DNA from: Saccoglossus kowalevskii
Taxonomy: Eukaryota; Hemichordata; Enteropneusta; Harrimaniidae
DNA: 63,825 nt
NCBI RefSeq assembly: GCF_000003605.2
Contig: NW_003142306.1
Location: 359,672-423,496, forward strand
Direction of reading: 5' to 3'
The notes beneath the pieces were generated by a model, which was not told where the DNA came from, ran no database searches, and saw only the letters and a list, made by a program, of their open reading frames with translations. Each line of letters begins with the position of its first letter. Position 1 is the stretch's first letter. The translations under genes and the position numbers were made by a program. Shown here one piece after another: positions 1 through 10,280 of the stretch.

Positions 1-2088
1 TCCCGCTAGTTTCACCGGGCACCGGAGAAAACTTTGACAGGTGCACACCCGTATATTATCATGGATCGCATCCAATTGGCCAAGCAAGGCCTAGTTTCCA
101 CTTCTGTTGGAAATGCTAGTCAAAACACCATCAGTGCTTCCGGACTTACCGGACCTGCCGTCTCAACCAGAGGGCACACTACCAACGAGCCCAGCGGGGG
201 TATCACTTACCCGCATAGAGGCTCTCATTAGACCCGCACATACGAAAGCTTTATCTGAGCGGGCTGCCAATGTCCTGGCCAGGGCGAACAGGGATTCCAC
301 CAACGCAGCCTACATTTCTAGGCTGCGAGCATACACTGATTGGTGTAGCGGAAGGGAGATTGATCCATACCACCCCTCTATTGGCAAGGTAGCAGGCTCC
401 TTCGTCCACCTGTTTGACGAAGTGGGTTTGTCCTACGCAGCGATCATTGGCTACAGGTCGGCCTTGTCCCCAACCACTCAAATGTACGGTAACAAGACTA
501 GCCGATTGTCCTATTATTAGGAGACTATTTACTGCTTTCCGGATGCCAGGACCCCATACAATGAAGCCACCCAACTGGGACTCGTCGGCTGTGTTGTCTG
601 CTCTAAGCAGACCGTCCTTTGAGCCTTTCCAATCAGCACCACTCAAATTTTTGACGTGGAAAATAGTCTTCCTACTGGCCCTCGCCTCAGGTAGGCGTCG
701 GCCAGAGCTGGGGGGGGGGGGGCATTGTCCTTCTAGGATGATGGACCGCTGTTATGGACAATCAAGTTTTGCTAAAGACACGAATCGGGTTTCTCGCCTA
801 GAACTAAATCCCAGGACATGATCCTCACGCGATCGTCATCCCCCGGCTGTCAAATGTTGTCTCCCCGGAGGGTCAGGAGGAATTGCCTTCTCCACCAGGT
901 TCGAGCATGCAGTTGCCACCAAACCGTACTAAGGATTTGGAACGGGGTGCCAGGCACACATTTTTGTGTTATGGCCCAGGCAGGCAGGATAGGCCGGCCT
1001 CCCCAACTTCCATAACCAGGTGGTTTACTGCGACTGTATTAGAGGTCTAATACTTTATATTCCTCGACACAGAGCTCGCAAAGACACCAAGTATGAGCGC
1101 ATGAGGTCTGTGTGATGGCTAACTCGCTAGTGCTAGCGTCAGGCGCCCCCCCCTCGAGCACACATGGAGGGCGGGCTTCTGGAGAACATCTTTATCAACT
1201 ACCATCTATGAGACATCGAATCCATTGAAAAAGGTCTCTCTAGGTTGAGTCCCGTCGTAGCGGGTCAGTCTTGGTTTGCTGACCCAGCCCGAACGACTGC
1301 TAGGGTCCCTGCGCATAGGCAATAAGTCAGTCTGGCATTTTATGCAGACAGATTTCTCTACCATCAGCACTCCCCTGGGAGCTCCCAAGTCCTGCTTTGC
1401 GGCCTATGCCCTCATGCAGAACTGTTTCGGTCTTTACTTCGAAAGCTTACTACCCCCCAGACTTTGGTTGGGGTCTAACTTTCTCGGGCACACCGAACCC
1501 TGTCACCGTAGCAGCATTTTGGCTCCTTGCTCTGGGGACAGCACAGGCAAGGTAAGACACCATCCTTTTTTGGGTCTTAACTAGGATGTTGAGTTTGTTT
1601 TCATCCCGGACTGGGAAAAGACTTTCATAATTTTTTCTGTTTGCTCGGAAAAACCCGCCACCTATCGGTGTCTGACTACAGTTCAAAATAGTCATTTTGA
1701 CTGACCGGAGTCTATGGTGGGTAATTGAACGTAGTAAATTTAGGCGAGGGTTCTCCAAACCCACCTATTCACATAGTTCATACCCACCATAGACTCCGGG
1801 TACCCCCCAACCTCTCCACTCTTTCCGTCGCGTTGGTCTAAGTCCTCGAGGCGGAGAAAGAAACCAGAGTGATTGACGGCTACCTATGGCGCTGCCATGT
1901 GGCCTCGGTCATGTGGGTTCGTGACGTAAGGGGTAAAAGAATCTTGAGGTTATGGGGCTTCCCCTGATCTAGATTCTATCTCTCCATCACCGGCAGAATC
2001 GCTGATTAATGCCTACAGTTCAAAATAGTCATTTTTACTGACCGGAGTCTATGGTGGGTATGAACTTTGTGAATAGGCGGGTTCGGAG
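1..2088 (+). mobile_element. Degraded DIRS-type tyrosine-recombinase retroelement (fossil, 5' truncated by the window)
   Basis: A stretch around 230-520 has the N-terminal core-binding fold of DIRS/Ngaro-type recombinases (AANVLARANRDSTNAAYISR; HLFDEVGLSYAAIIGYRSAL). A later stretch near 640-700 resembles the Arg-box region (FLLALASGRR). The copy is broken in several places and cannot be active. Near its right end are DIRS-like terminal repeats. A segment of about 46 bp at 1675-1720 recurs directly at 2014-2059. The segment at 1758-1800 is the inverse complement of 2044-2085. It looks moderately old. Confidence 0.7.
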
Positions 2089-2470
2089 AAGTCCAACTGC
2101 TTTGATATTACAAATATATGTACTGTATGTGGACCACTCTCAGATTTGTTCATTTTTTAATGATATCTTTAGTTCTCTAATTTTGGTGAATATTTTTGTC
2201 ATTTTTGGTAAAAAGTGATATTTTCGACTTCTTGTTAAAAGCCGCAAGTCCAATTGCTTTGATATTACATATATAGGTACTACATGTGGACCTCTCTCAG
2301 ATGTGTTCATTTCATGATGATATCTTCAATTCCCTAATTTTAGTGAATATTTTTGTCATTTTTGGTAAAAAGTGATATTTTTGAATTCCTGTTGAAAACA
2401 GCAAGTCCCATTGCATTGATACTATACATATTGTTCATTTTTTAATGATATCTTTAGTTCTTTAATTGAA
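2089..2470. repeat. 157-bp tandem repeat, about 2.4 copies
   Basis: Units start at 2089, 2246 and 2403 with AAGTCC followed by ATTGCTTTGATA-like sequence. Each carries TCATTTTTGGTAAAAAGTGATATTT near its end in the first two copies. The third copy is shortened internally. The array begins exactly where the recombinase-element terminal repeat ends. Confidence 0.8.
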
Positions 2471-5400
2471 ATGTGCATTGCTAACAGCGGAGCTATCTCA
2501 GCCGACAGGCTGCTTGTTTATTTTGTTACTAGAAATGCGCATATTTTACTTGGCCTAAAAGATGTGAATTCAGATACTAAATGACCGCCGAAATAAAGTT
2601 AAATATCTAAATGATTGCATGACACACAATTGTCCCCACTATACCTGGACTACATACTGATCAATCACATTCACCTGATTGTGTTGGTATCAATACGTAC
2701 AGTTGTTCAGGCTTTGTTCCCATTGTTCATATACATTTACATATCAGTTATTGCAGGAAGACGTGCAATAATCAACTCTATAGACTCTTTTTCGTGAGTC
2801 CCAAGTTTTATGTCTCTTTTTTGAGTTTCCCTGAAAGGCCTCTCCCACAGGAAAGTGCAAGGGTCTTGACTTCAGAAAAGGGTCTATTAACATGAGTTTG
2901 TATAAGATAAGGGATGAATGCCAAACACTGACATTAAATCCTTGGTAATCAAAGGACAAGGTGTTATACACCTCACCTATGTACATATACACCTCATCAT
3001 TTACATACTGCATTACTAATAGAGCAAATACGGTACTCATAATTTGCACTAGAATGTGTTGACAGTGTATTTCCCATATTTTGTCTAGATTCATCACACA
3101 ACATGGGAACCAATTGAAGAAAGGGCCAGTAAACCTGTAAGTAGGAATACATTCTCTATTGAATATTCATCATTTCAAGGGCTGATAATTTCAAGGGCTC
3201 TGAATACGATAATATAATGTTAGAAAATTTGCAAACCGAATTACTTTGCATATCAGTAAAATTTTAGATTATTCATTTTATTGAATAATTTATTTTTACA
3301 TGCTAGATATGTCGTAGTAATTTCAAATTTTTTTAGGAACAAAAACCTGAACGTTAAATTGATACATAACACACACAGAACTTGATTGTACAATAGGGTG
3401 TTGCATACAGTATGCAAATCTGCCGACTTAATATCTTAGTTATGCACATGACATTGCAAATCTAGGTACTCTTGTATTCTGGTGCCTGAATTATTTTGAT
3501 TGGCTGCTATACTGATTCAATTTATGAATTTTTAAATATAGTACTAGTAGTAGTAGCAGTGCCAGCGACAACGACACATTACTCAAAGAATCTCCAAATC
3601 CATACTAATGAAATTCAGCAATTTTCTTTCACATTATGAGTTTGAGAATTTTTTGGGGGGGAATTCCTTCTCAAGAAACCTTAAGTATCACATTAAGACA
3701 TACTGGTTTGCAAAGATTGACTTGCCAAATATTTTATTGACACATAATAAACATTTGAAAAAAAAAAGTTATTCTTTCTCGTCAAGTTTTATTTCAATAG
3801 TGAATTTTCAGACCTCCACTCACTGTTCTGTGAGAAAGTCTTTAAATGATCTCACAATTAATTCTTATCCTTTAATATACTGTTTGTTTTCTGATTCGAT
3901 TTAATTTTCGCAATATTTCTGATGATCTGTGAGCAGTTCTCCATTGCAAAATGGCTGTCAGAATTAAGTACATTTGATTGCAGCACACAATGAAATTCTT
4001 TGTAGTTAACCTGTCTGTGTGTATGCTTGTCCACTTCTCCACTGATATTTCAAGAACCACTATTCAATTTACCAGAAAACTAAGTACATAGATGCTTAAG
4101 GATAATGCACAGACCTGATTATTTTTTGTGTAATCTATGCATAATAATTACCAAATTTGCATAATAATTGAATTAGTCAGTTTCCAGCTCATACAACAAT
4201 GACTCAAGAACAACTCAAAAAAATTTAAATGAAACTTAATGCGTGAATGCTCTGTGATGATGCACAAACATTGTTGATATTGAATACCTAATTTGCATAA
4301 AAATGATATCTCAAGAAGCATGTTTACAAATTTTAAAGAAATTTATTACATACCAAGTAAGTGATATGGAGTGAAATAAATCAAATTTTTTTTTTTATTT
4401 TAATATTTCTAGAGTTTTCTCTTAGTATTATAAACTTAATACTGTGGATCAGATGAGTATCATATTGTGTGGAGCAGATCTGTATTAATTGATAGGCTTC
4501 CTGTTTGAGGTCTGATCAATCAATCAATTGATAAATTTTAAATATTCCCTATGCCTCCCATACCCTCAGCATATGGAAGTTTTTTTTCTAGGCGTTCTTT
4601 AAATTTTTCTTTATATTTAAGGTGTACATTGACAGTGAAGGACCCTGGGAAGCTGACAAAGAAAACTTGAAAGATGAAGCATCTGGTTGATAATTTTTTA
4701 TCCTCTGAATAAAAAGCAGACTTTTGGTGAATGGCACTGTAAACTGACCAAGCAAGATACCACATTATTGTTGGACATGTCTTTTAACCGCTTTCACAAT
4801 TTTTCTTTGAAATTCTTGGACAATATCAGCACGAAACTTGCTATTGTTGACACTATTGTTTCTCCTACAGTGCATCGTGCCACATAAACCATATTTTATA
4901 TTCAGCACTACATAACAGGGCTGTGTGACCACCATTCTATCGCAATGAATTATGGCAATTCAGTTTTCTATCTCTAGTCAAACAAGCAGTATCTTACAAT
5001 GCTAAAAAGTCTTGATTTCAATAAATTAACTTGTTTAATAAATAACTTGTCTAGGGTCTGGATCCACCTTTTCCTCCCGCCCCTTCCCTAAGTAGGAATT
5101 CCACACTTAATCCAAAGCATCAACCACTAATGAGAACCAGGTTCTTCAGTTAAATCAAAAACATTCAAATCTACTAAATCAAATTAGTGTGAACGCCATG
5201 TGCCCCCTTACCCTGGGGAGCAGATGCTCAGGCAACCATAACATTCTGATTGACAAGGGATCACATGTGACCACAGTCTTCAACTGTGACCTGTCTGATA
5301 GTAATTTTGGCCTTAAGGAAGCCACAGAATGCTCTATTTTAACTTGAGATTGAGATTGAGTTTTTGAAGTCCTTGCAAACTTCAATTTAATGTTTGAGTA

Positions 5401-6033
5401 ATTCCTGAAATTATAATAAATCAAATTTAGTGTTTGATATTTTTATTTCAATGCATGCCAAGTACAAAAGTTGATACTGAACTTTTTATCCTGGACTGAA
5501 TTATTTTTTTTTATTGGAATAAAGATTAATTTAATTCCTTTAATAGTTGTGATGATTTGAAGTTTCATTTGCATTTTTGGATTAACTTTTATTATGCAAA
5601 TTAGCACCTGACTCTTGAATTGTTGAATGTTGTCCTTGGGTAGTTACAATTTGAGTTTCCAATTTTTTGCAATGTGTTTTTTCTAACAATGAAAAAAAAA
5701 TTAAATCTGGTATGTAATGGATTTTCCACCACGATCCAAGTACTTTAATCAACTATCCTAGATATAATATCAAAAACTAAGTGTTCCCAGAACACGTTTT
5801 GAGGACAACCAAGTTCTCACTCAGATGCCACTCCATAAATGGTTCTAAAGACAATGATGACAATGTTACACATCCATTGCCCAGCTGGTTCTAAAGCAGT
5901 TGGTCGACTGCTACTTGTACATTGTTGCTTCAGTTGCCTACCCAGTATTATTAATTCATTATTGCAGGATGTAAAGTAGAAAAGTTCGGACATCCCATAT
6001 TAGAAAAGAAAAATATATAAAAACCTGACTTGT

Positions 6034-6361
6034 AATTTTAATGCCCCAGAGTAGCTGTTTGCTCGTGAAAACATGATTGGGCGTACAATACATATCTGCG
6101 TCTGTATTTAGTTTTTTCAAAATTTTGTCGAATTATATGCTTTTTCATACATCAACGTTGCCGCGAACACGAAACTACACGAATAAATCTTGAAACGCCG
6201 AAATATACGTGCAAAGTTACAACACCTCGGTTGCAAGCAGAACATTTGTACATGTGTTTGTTTCTCTCCTCTGCTTTGTTGTTTTCATATCTTGATTTAG
6301 ATTACAAGTGCATGTAGTAAAATCAATAAACTACATAACTAATAATTTTAATGCCCCAGAG
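6034..6361. repeat. 19-bp direct repeats flanking about 290 bp
   Basis: AATTTTAATGCCCCAGAGT occurs at about 6037 and again at about 6343. Long direct repeats around a short segment are what a retroposed insertion leaves as a target-site duplication, but no SINE promoter boxes or tail were recognised inside. Confidence 0.45.
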
Positions 6362-6623
6362 TGTATCAATGTTGTAGGATACAAACACAGTCAGCTGGCG
6401 CACAATTGATAGTAAAATAAATACAATAATTACTATATGGAGGCCGCCATCTTGAATACGACATGAAACTAACTAAAGACAAGTTGTGAAACGTGTTTTT
6501 CAGATTCCTACATATCAGGACAAAAAATGCCAATCTTTCACAGCCAAACAATCCATTGAGGATCATATTCGAATGGTCGAATTCAAATTTTGTTGGTGTG
6601 GAAAAAATCACTAGCTACGAACA

Positions 6624-6734
6624 CCATAGAACACTTTCCTGGGGTGTTTGTCATTCCAACTCAGCAGCCAATCAGGGATGGCCTTACAGTTAGATGACAA
6701 TTTCGGTTTCAGATACCCCGGAAAGTGTTCTATG
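6624..6734. mobile_element. Small inverted-repeat element (MITE-like), 111 bp
   Basis: The ends are CATAGAACACTTTCCTGGGGT and the inverse of ACCCCGGAAAGTGTTCTATG, about 20 bp with one extra base. No coding sequence lies inside. A related string (GAGAACGCTTTCCCCGGGGT) occurs near 18257. Confidence 0.6.
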
Positions 6735-7294
6735 TCTTTGTGTAAACCCAAAATCATCCGTGTTTAGGAAATCATAAATTCTAATTAAGATAATAGACGG
6801 TGGAAATGCAATAAATTTAATATTCTACCATAACTGACTTCTTTCATACCACATACATAAATAGTTGCAGTATTTCTGAGCTGTTTGAAAAGCATGTTGC
6901 TGCAGGACTGCCATACATTTTGTGCCCACTTAGTATTGAATCGCCATTACCTGAGTGCACAAGGAAGCGGATTGTACAATAGTGCCATTTGAACCACCAA
7001 GCTGTGCAATCCAGCTCAAAGGGAGCATATCATATTACAACATCTAAATATGGTGCCGAGTGTCAGCTTTGTGATTCGTTAATGGCATTATTGCTCTATC
7101 AGGTCAAAGGATAAACAGGTCAAAGGTCACAACAGATCTTGGCTTTGTACAAAATTTATGGTGTTTTGAAACAGTCGCTCATGATAAAACAAAGTTTAAG
7201 TTTACATATATACACCATAGCAAACCATAGGAATAACAATGGTGAATAACTTTGAGAATAGCGGGTTTGTGTGTAGGATATACCTGGTACTGTA

Positions 7295-7407
7295 AAATAC
7301 TTTATTTTCGCTGAAGGAATAATTCAGTGAAAATAAAAATTAATTTCATACAAAACACCCAAAAAGTCTTTTCAGCAAAAATTAATTCCAGCTAAAATAA
7401 AGTGTTT
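7295..7407. mobile_element. Small inverted-repeat element (MITE-like), 113 bp
   Basis: The terminal repeats AAATACTTTATTTTCGCTG and CAGCTAAAATAAAGTGTTT are imperfect inverse complements (17 of 19). The interior has further copies of GTGAAAATAAAAATTAATT-like sequence in opposite orientations, so the whole unit could fold into one hairpin. Confidence 0.6.
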
Positions 7408-10066
7408 CACAGCAGTCTACATGATTGTTTGTGAGATGTTTGTTTCCTCCACTGTCCCTAACTGTGTACTGTTTTGTTCTAATCATTTAAAGCCTAAATT
7501 ACTGCTGAAGCATACAATCAAGAAGAAAAATCTGAGAATGACAACATTTTCGTGAATCAAAAATGGCACAATTTTGTGATCGGTAAACACTTCAGAAGTC
7601 AACAAGTCTAGGGGCTATGTGCAAACCAAAGAAATTAAGGAATTCTCCAAATTTCGATGGTTGCAATTCAACTAATAAGCAGGATTATAGATGGGCGCTG
7701 CATCAAACAAATATGTTTTTGCATGTAATTAGTGTTGTTTCCATGGTAACAAGGTAGAAATGTATCATCTCCTGTTTCTTTGCATTTGCAGTTTTGTGTT
7801 AATGTCAATACATTTTGTAATTTTTGTTTACATTGAGACACCAGCCTATGGTAATAACCCCCCCCCCCCAACCATCGTCCCCAGGGTCTCTCAAAAATGC
7901 ATTGCATTTGGATAGGTATGACATGAATATTCACATCTAAAAGGTCTCATGTTGGTTTACCCCTTAGCCATTCTAGGAATACCAACATTGGGGGGGGGGG
8001 GCACACATGGAGCAGGATGTACTCGCTCTATTCAAATAAACTGATGTCACTTCATAATTTTCTCTTTACCGATTTGACTATGTCTGTAATTCCTTGCTGT
8101 TAGTAAATTGTTTTGTGTTCGATTTGTAATTTTTTGACTATAAATTTGGATATATTTCTGCCTTACCTTTCAAATATTGCTGAACTTGCCATAATATTCA
8201 CTCTAGATGGGAATAGCGCCCTCCTAAGTTGAAATCATGTAATTCTTTTGTTCAAAATAGAGGGCGTTAGATTCAGGAGTATTGTTCTTGTTGGTTCAAC
8301 GACTATACCAGCAATACAAGTAAATTGCGGACGGCTGTTTTATATTTCGGCGTTCAGTATTGGCTGCACATACAAGCGTTTAATGAATTGAATAGAACAC
8401 ACAGTATTCTACAAAGTAAAGCCGTCATTGCCATAGTTGAAGTTGAACGTCGCAATCATAAAGACACATTTCAATGTCGAAGTTTACACAATTACGCACG
8501 TTTGATATGAGTCCCAAACTACGCATTTGACTGCAATGACATCTCAACAATTTGTAATCTTTCTCATCGTGGATTTTGTGGAGTTAGTGTGTAAAAAAAA
8601 AAAAAAGATAATGGATATAGACGTTTCCAATGTCGTCAGCTAAACAAAGCTTGTAATTTCTGCATACGTGTATCTCTGATCCAAAACCTTGTTAAACTAC
8701 ATCTAATAGCCAATGGGTCTTCATCAAATATGAATTTCAATTTAGTAACATTATTTAATCTAAAACTCCAAAATATAGATTGATTGATATCATTGCTACA
8801 TGCAGACTTTTCAGGGCAAACCGATCATTGTCTTGACCAGTGAACACCATCAATTCATGCATTATCAAATAAAGGAAATAATTATGGAAAAATGTGAAAT
8901 ACATTTTTTATTGCAATAACCGGTCTGTTGTCACCATGTATCATTATGCAAATATTTTAAAACAATCTCCACTAAAGTAGTCAATCACAGAACTTTAATG
9001 CCGACAATTTTCTTGTGACGTGTCTATTTAATTATTCAAATCTGAATGCCATATTCGTGAAAGATGTATTAACTGGAGTCACAATTTTAAAATCAGTATG
9101 GATATTATGGATTTTTAAGCAATTTAGATTGTTGTCATGGCAACAAGTCATATTAAATTATGTAATTAATCGATTTTGTTACCAACAGTTACGCTCGCAC
9201 ACAGTTTCTCAGGTAAAAACAAAATAAAAAGATAACAGCTAAAAAGACACGTTTTACAGTAGGCTAGACTCAGTACAGAAACCAGAGAAGCAAACGTTTT
9301 GCTTTTATAGTTGAAAAACAATAACAATACAAATTCAGAAAATACAGATTGCGGAATCTTATCGTCAGTCCATTTTGTTTCTCGAGAACAAAGTCCCTAA
9401 CTGTGCTCGTGGTGAATATCATGTCGGAAATGTCATCTTGTACTGACGATGTGGAAGACAAGGTAACTGTACTGATCATGACAAAATGTCTGAAGAAGTC
9501 GGCACGACAATTTCATATTTTTATAGTTTTCAAAAAATACAATCCAATTTTGTTATGTATTTCCTGATACTTAAAGGACAGCTTAATATCTTAGAAATAT
9601 TGGTAAACAAAATAAGCGCATATTAAAGTTGGTTGGCCATACTCTGGTACTATATTACACAGTGCTTATGTCTAATATACAAATAATTTGGCAGATCTGT
9701 TTTTGGTTCATTTTGTTGCACTCACAGTAAGCCACATGCATGTATATGTAAAATAAAACTGCCTTGCTGCTAATTAAATATTTTGGTAAAATAAGTATAC
9801 ATGTAGATGATAATGATTGATATGTCACTTGGGCTCGTTAAACAAATAATAATAATTTGCATATATCTCGTTAATTATTAATTCAAAAGTTCATTTACGG
9901 TTTAAAATCCTCAGGCTAATTGTCAGTGTATTGAAAATCACTTTTCTGTGATTACAGTCAGTGTGACACATTACAGTTCATTCTTACATAGTTATGTTAC
10001 AAAGGAATTCTCGTCGACTGATTTACTAAACACACGCATATAAGTCACATGGTCATTCGTGTGTGC

Positions 10067-10072
10067 TTTATT
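10067..10072 (-). terminator. Poly(A) signal of the receptor gene
   Basis: A canonical AATAAA on the minus strand, 65 nt downstream of the proposed stop codon. No equally placed signal was seen after the short-tail stop at 12005, which favours the kinase-tailed transcript as the main form. Confidence 0.7.
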
Positions 10073-10136
10073 CGCCAATAGCGTAATAGATAAACTTGAC
10101 TTTCAAATTCATAGCCATGACTCTGTCTCCGATCAC

Positions 10137-10280
10137 TTATTCCTTCTCACAAGCTTCCAGCATTTTTTCAAGTAAATGTCCATAATCCAGAACATCGCCC
10201 AGAAATGACACCTTTGTCTTTGCGTTTCGCACTTCTCGGGCTTCTGCCAGATCTGTTAAATATGCATTTAAAACAATGCC
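10137..10280 (-). CDS. Receptor exon 41 (last): kinase-like activation segment and helix F remnant, stop
   Basis: A 144-nt terminal exon entered in phase 0 after CTTTTCCATTGCAG. It reads [12 protein letters not shown], aligning with the V-K-L-A-D-F-G-L-A-R-E-V segment of tyrosine-type kinases (DFG reads DLA), then [20 protein letters not shown], aligning with K-x-S-x-x-S-D-V-W-S-F-G (helix F). The activation loop and APE motif between them are shortened to a few residues. The protein stops after ACEKE at 10139-10137. An AATAAA lies 65 nt beyond, supporting a true 3' end. Confidence 0.72.
   Translation of the reverse strand, partial: GIVLNAYLTDLAEAREVRNAKTKVSFLGDVLDYGHLLEKMLEACEKE

Larger units (their letters stand above)
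2471..10066. other. Intergenic, AT-rich, no supported gene
   Basis: No exon with recognisable protein similarity was found on either strand. The stretch contains poly-purine and poly-pyrimidine runs, two G-runs (7989 and its C-run counterpart at 7859), several small inverted-repeat elements listed separately, and the phrase AATTTGCATAA repeated around 4150-4310. A short plus-strand reading frame from 9424, ending at a GTAACT donor-like site at 9463, could be a first exon of something but has no other support. Confidence 0.6.

Noticed and set aside
1450-1764. Minus-strand 104-codon frame near the DIRS-type fossil
   Set aside because: It overlaps the terminal repeats of the fossil element and shows no protein-family resemblance.
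8215-8275. Inverted GCGCCCTC / GAGGGCGT pair near 8.2 kb
   Set aside because: The arms are short and imperfect, and I could not define element ends or duplications.
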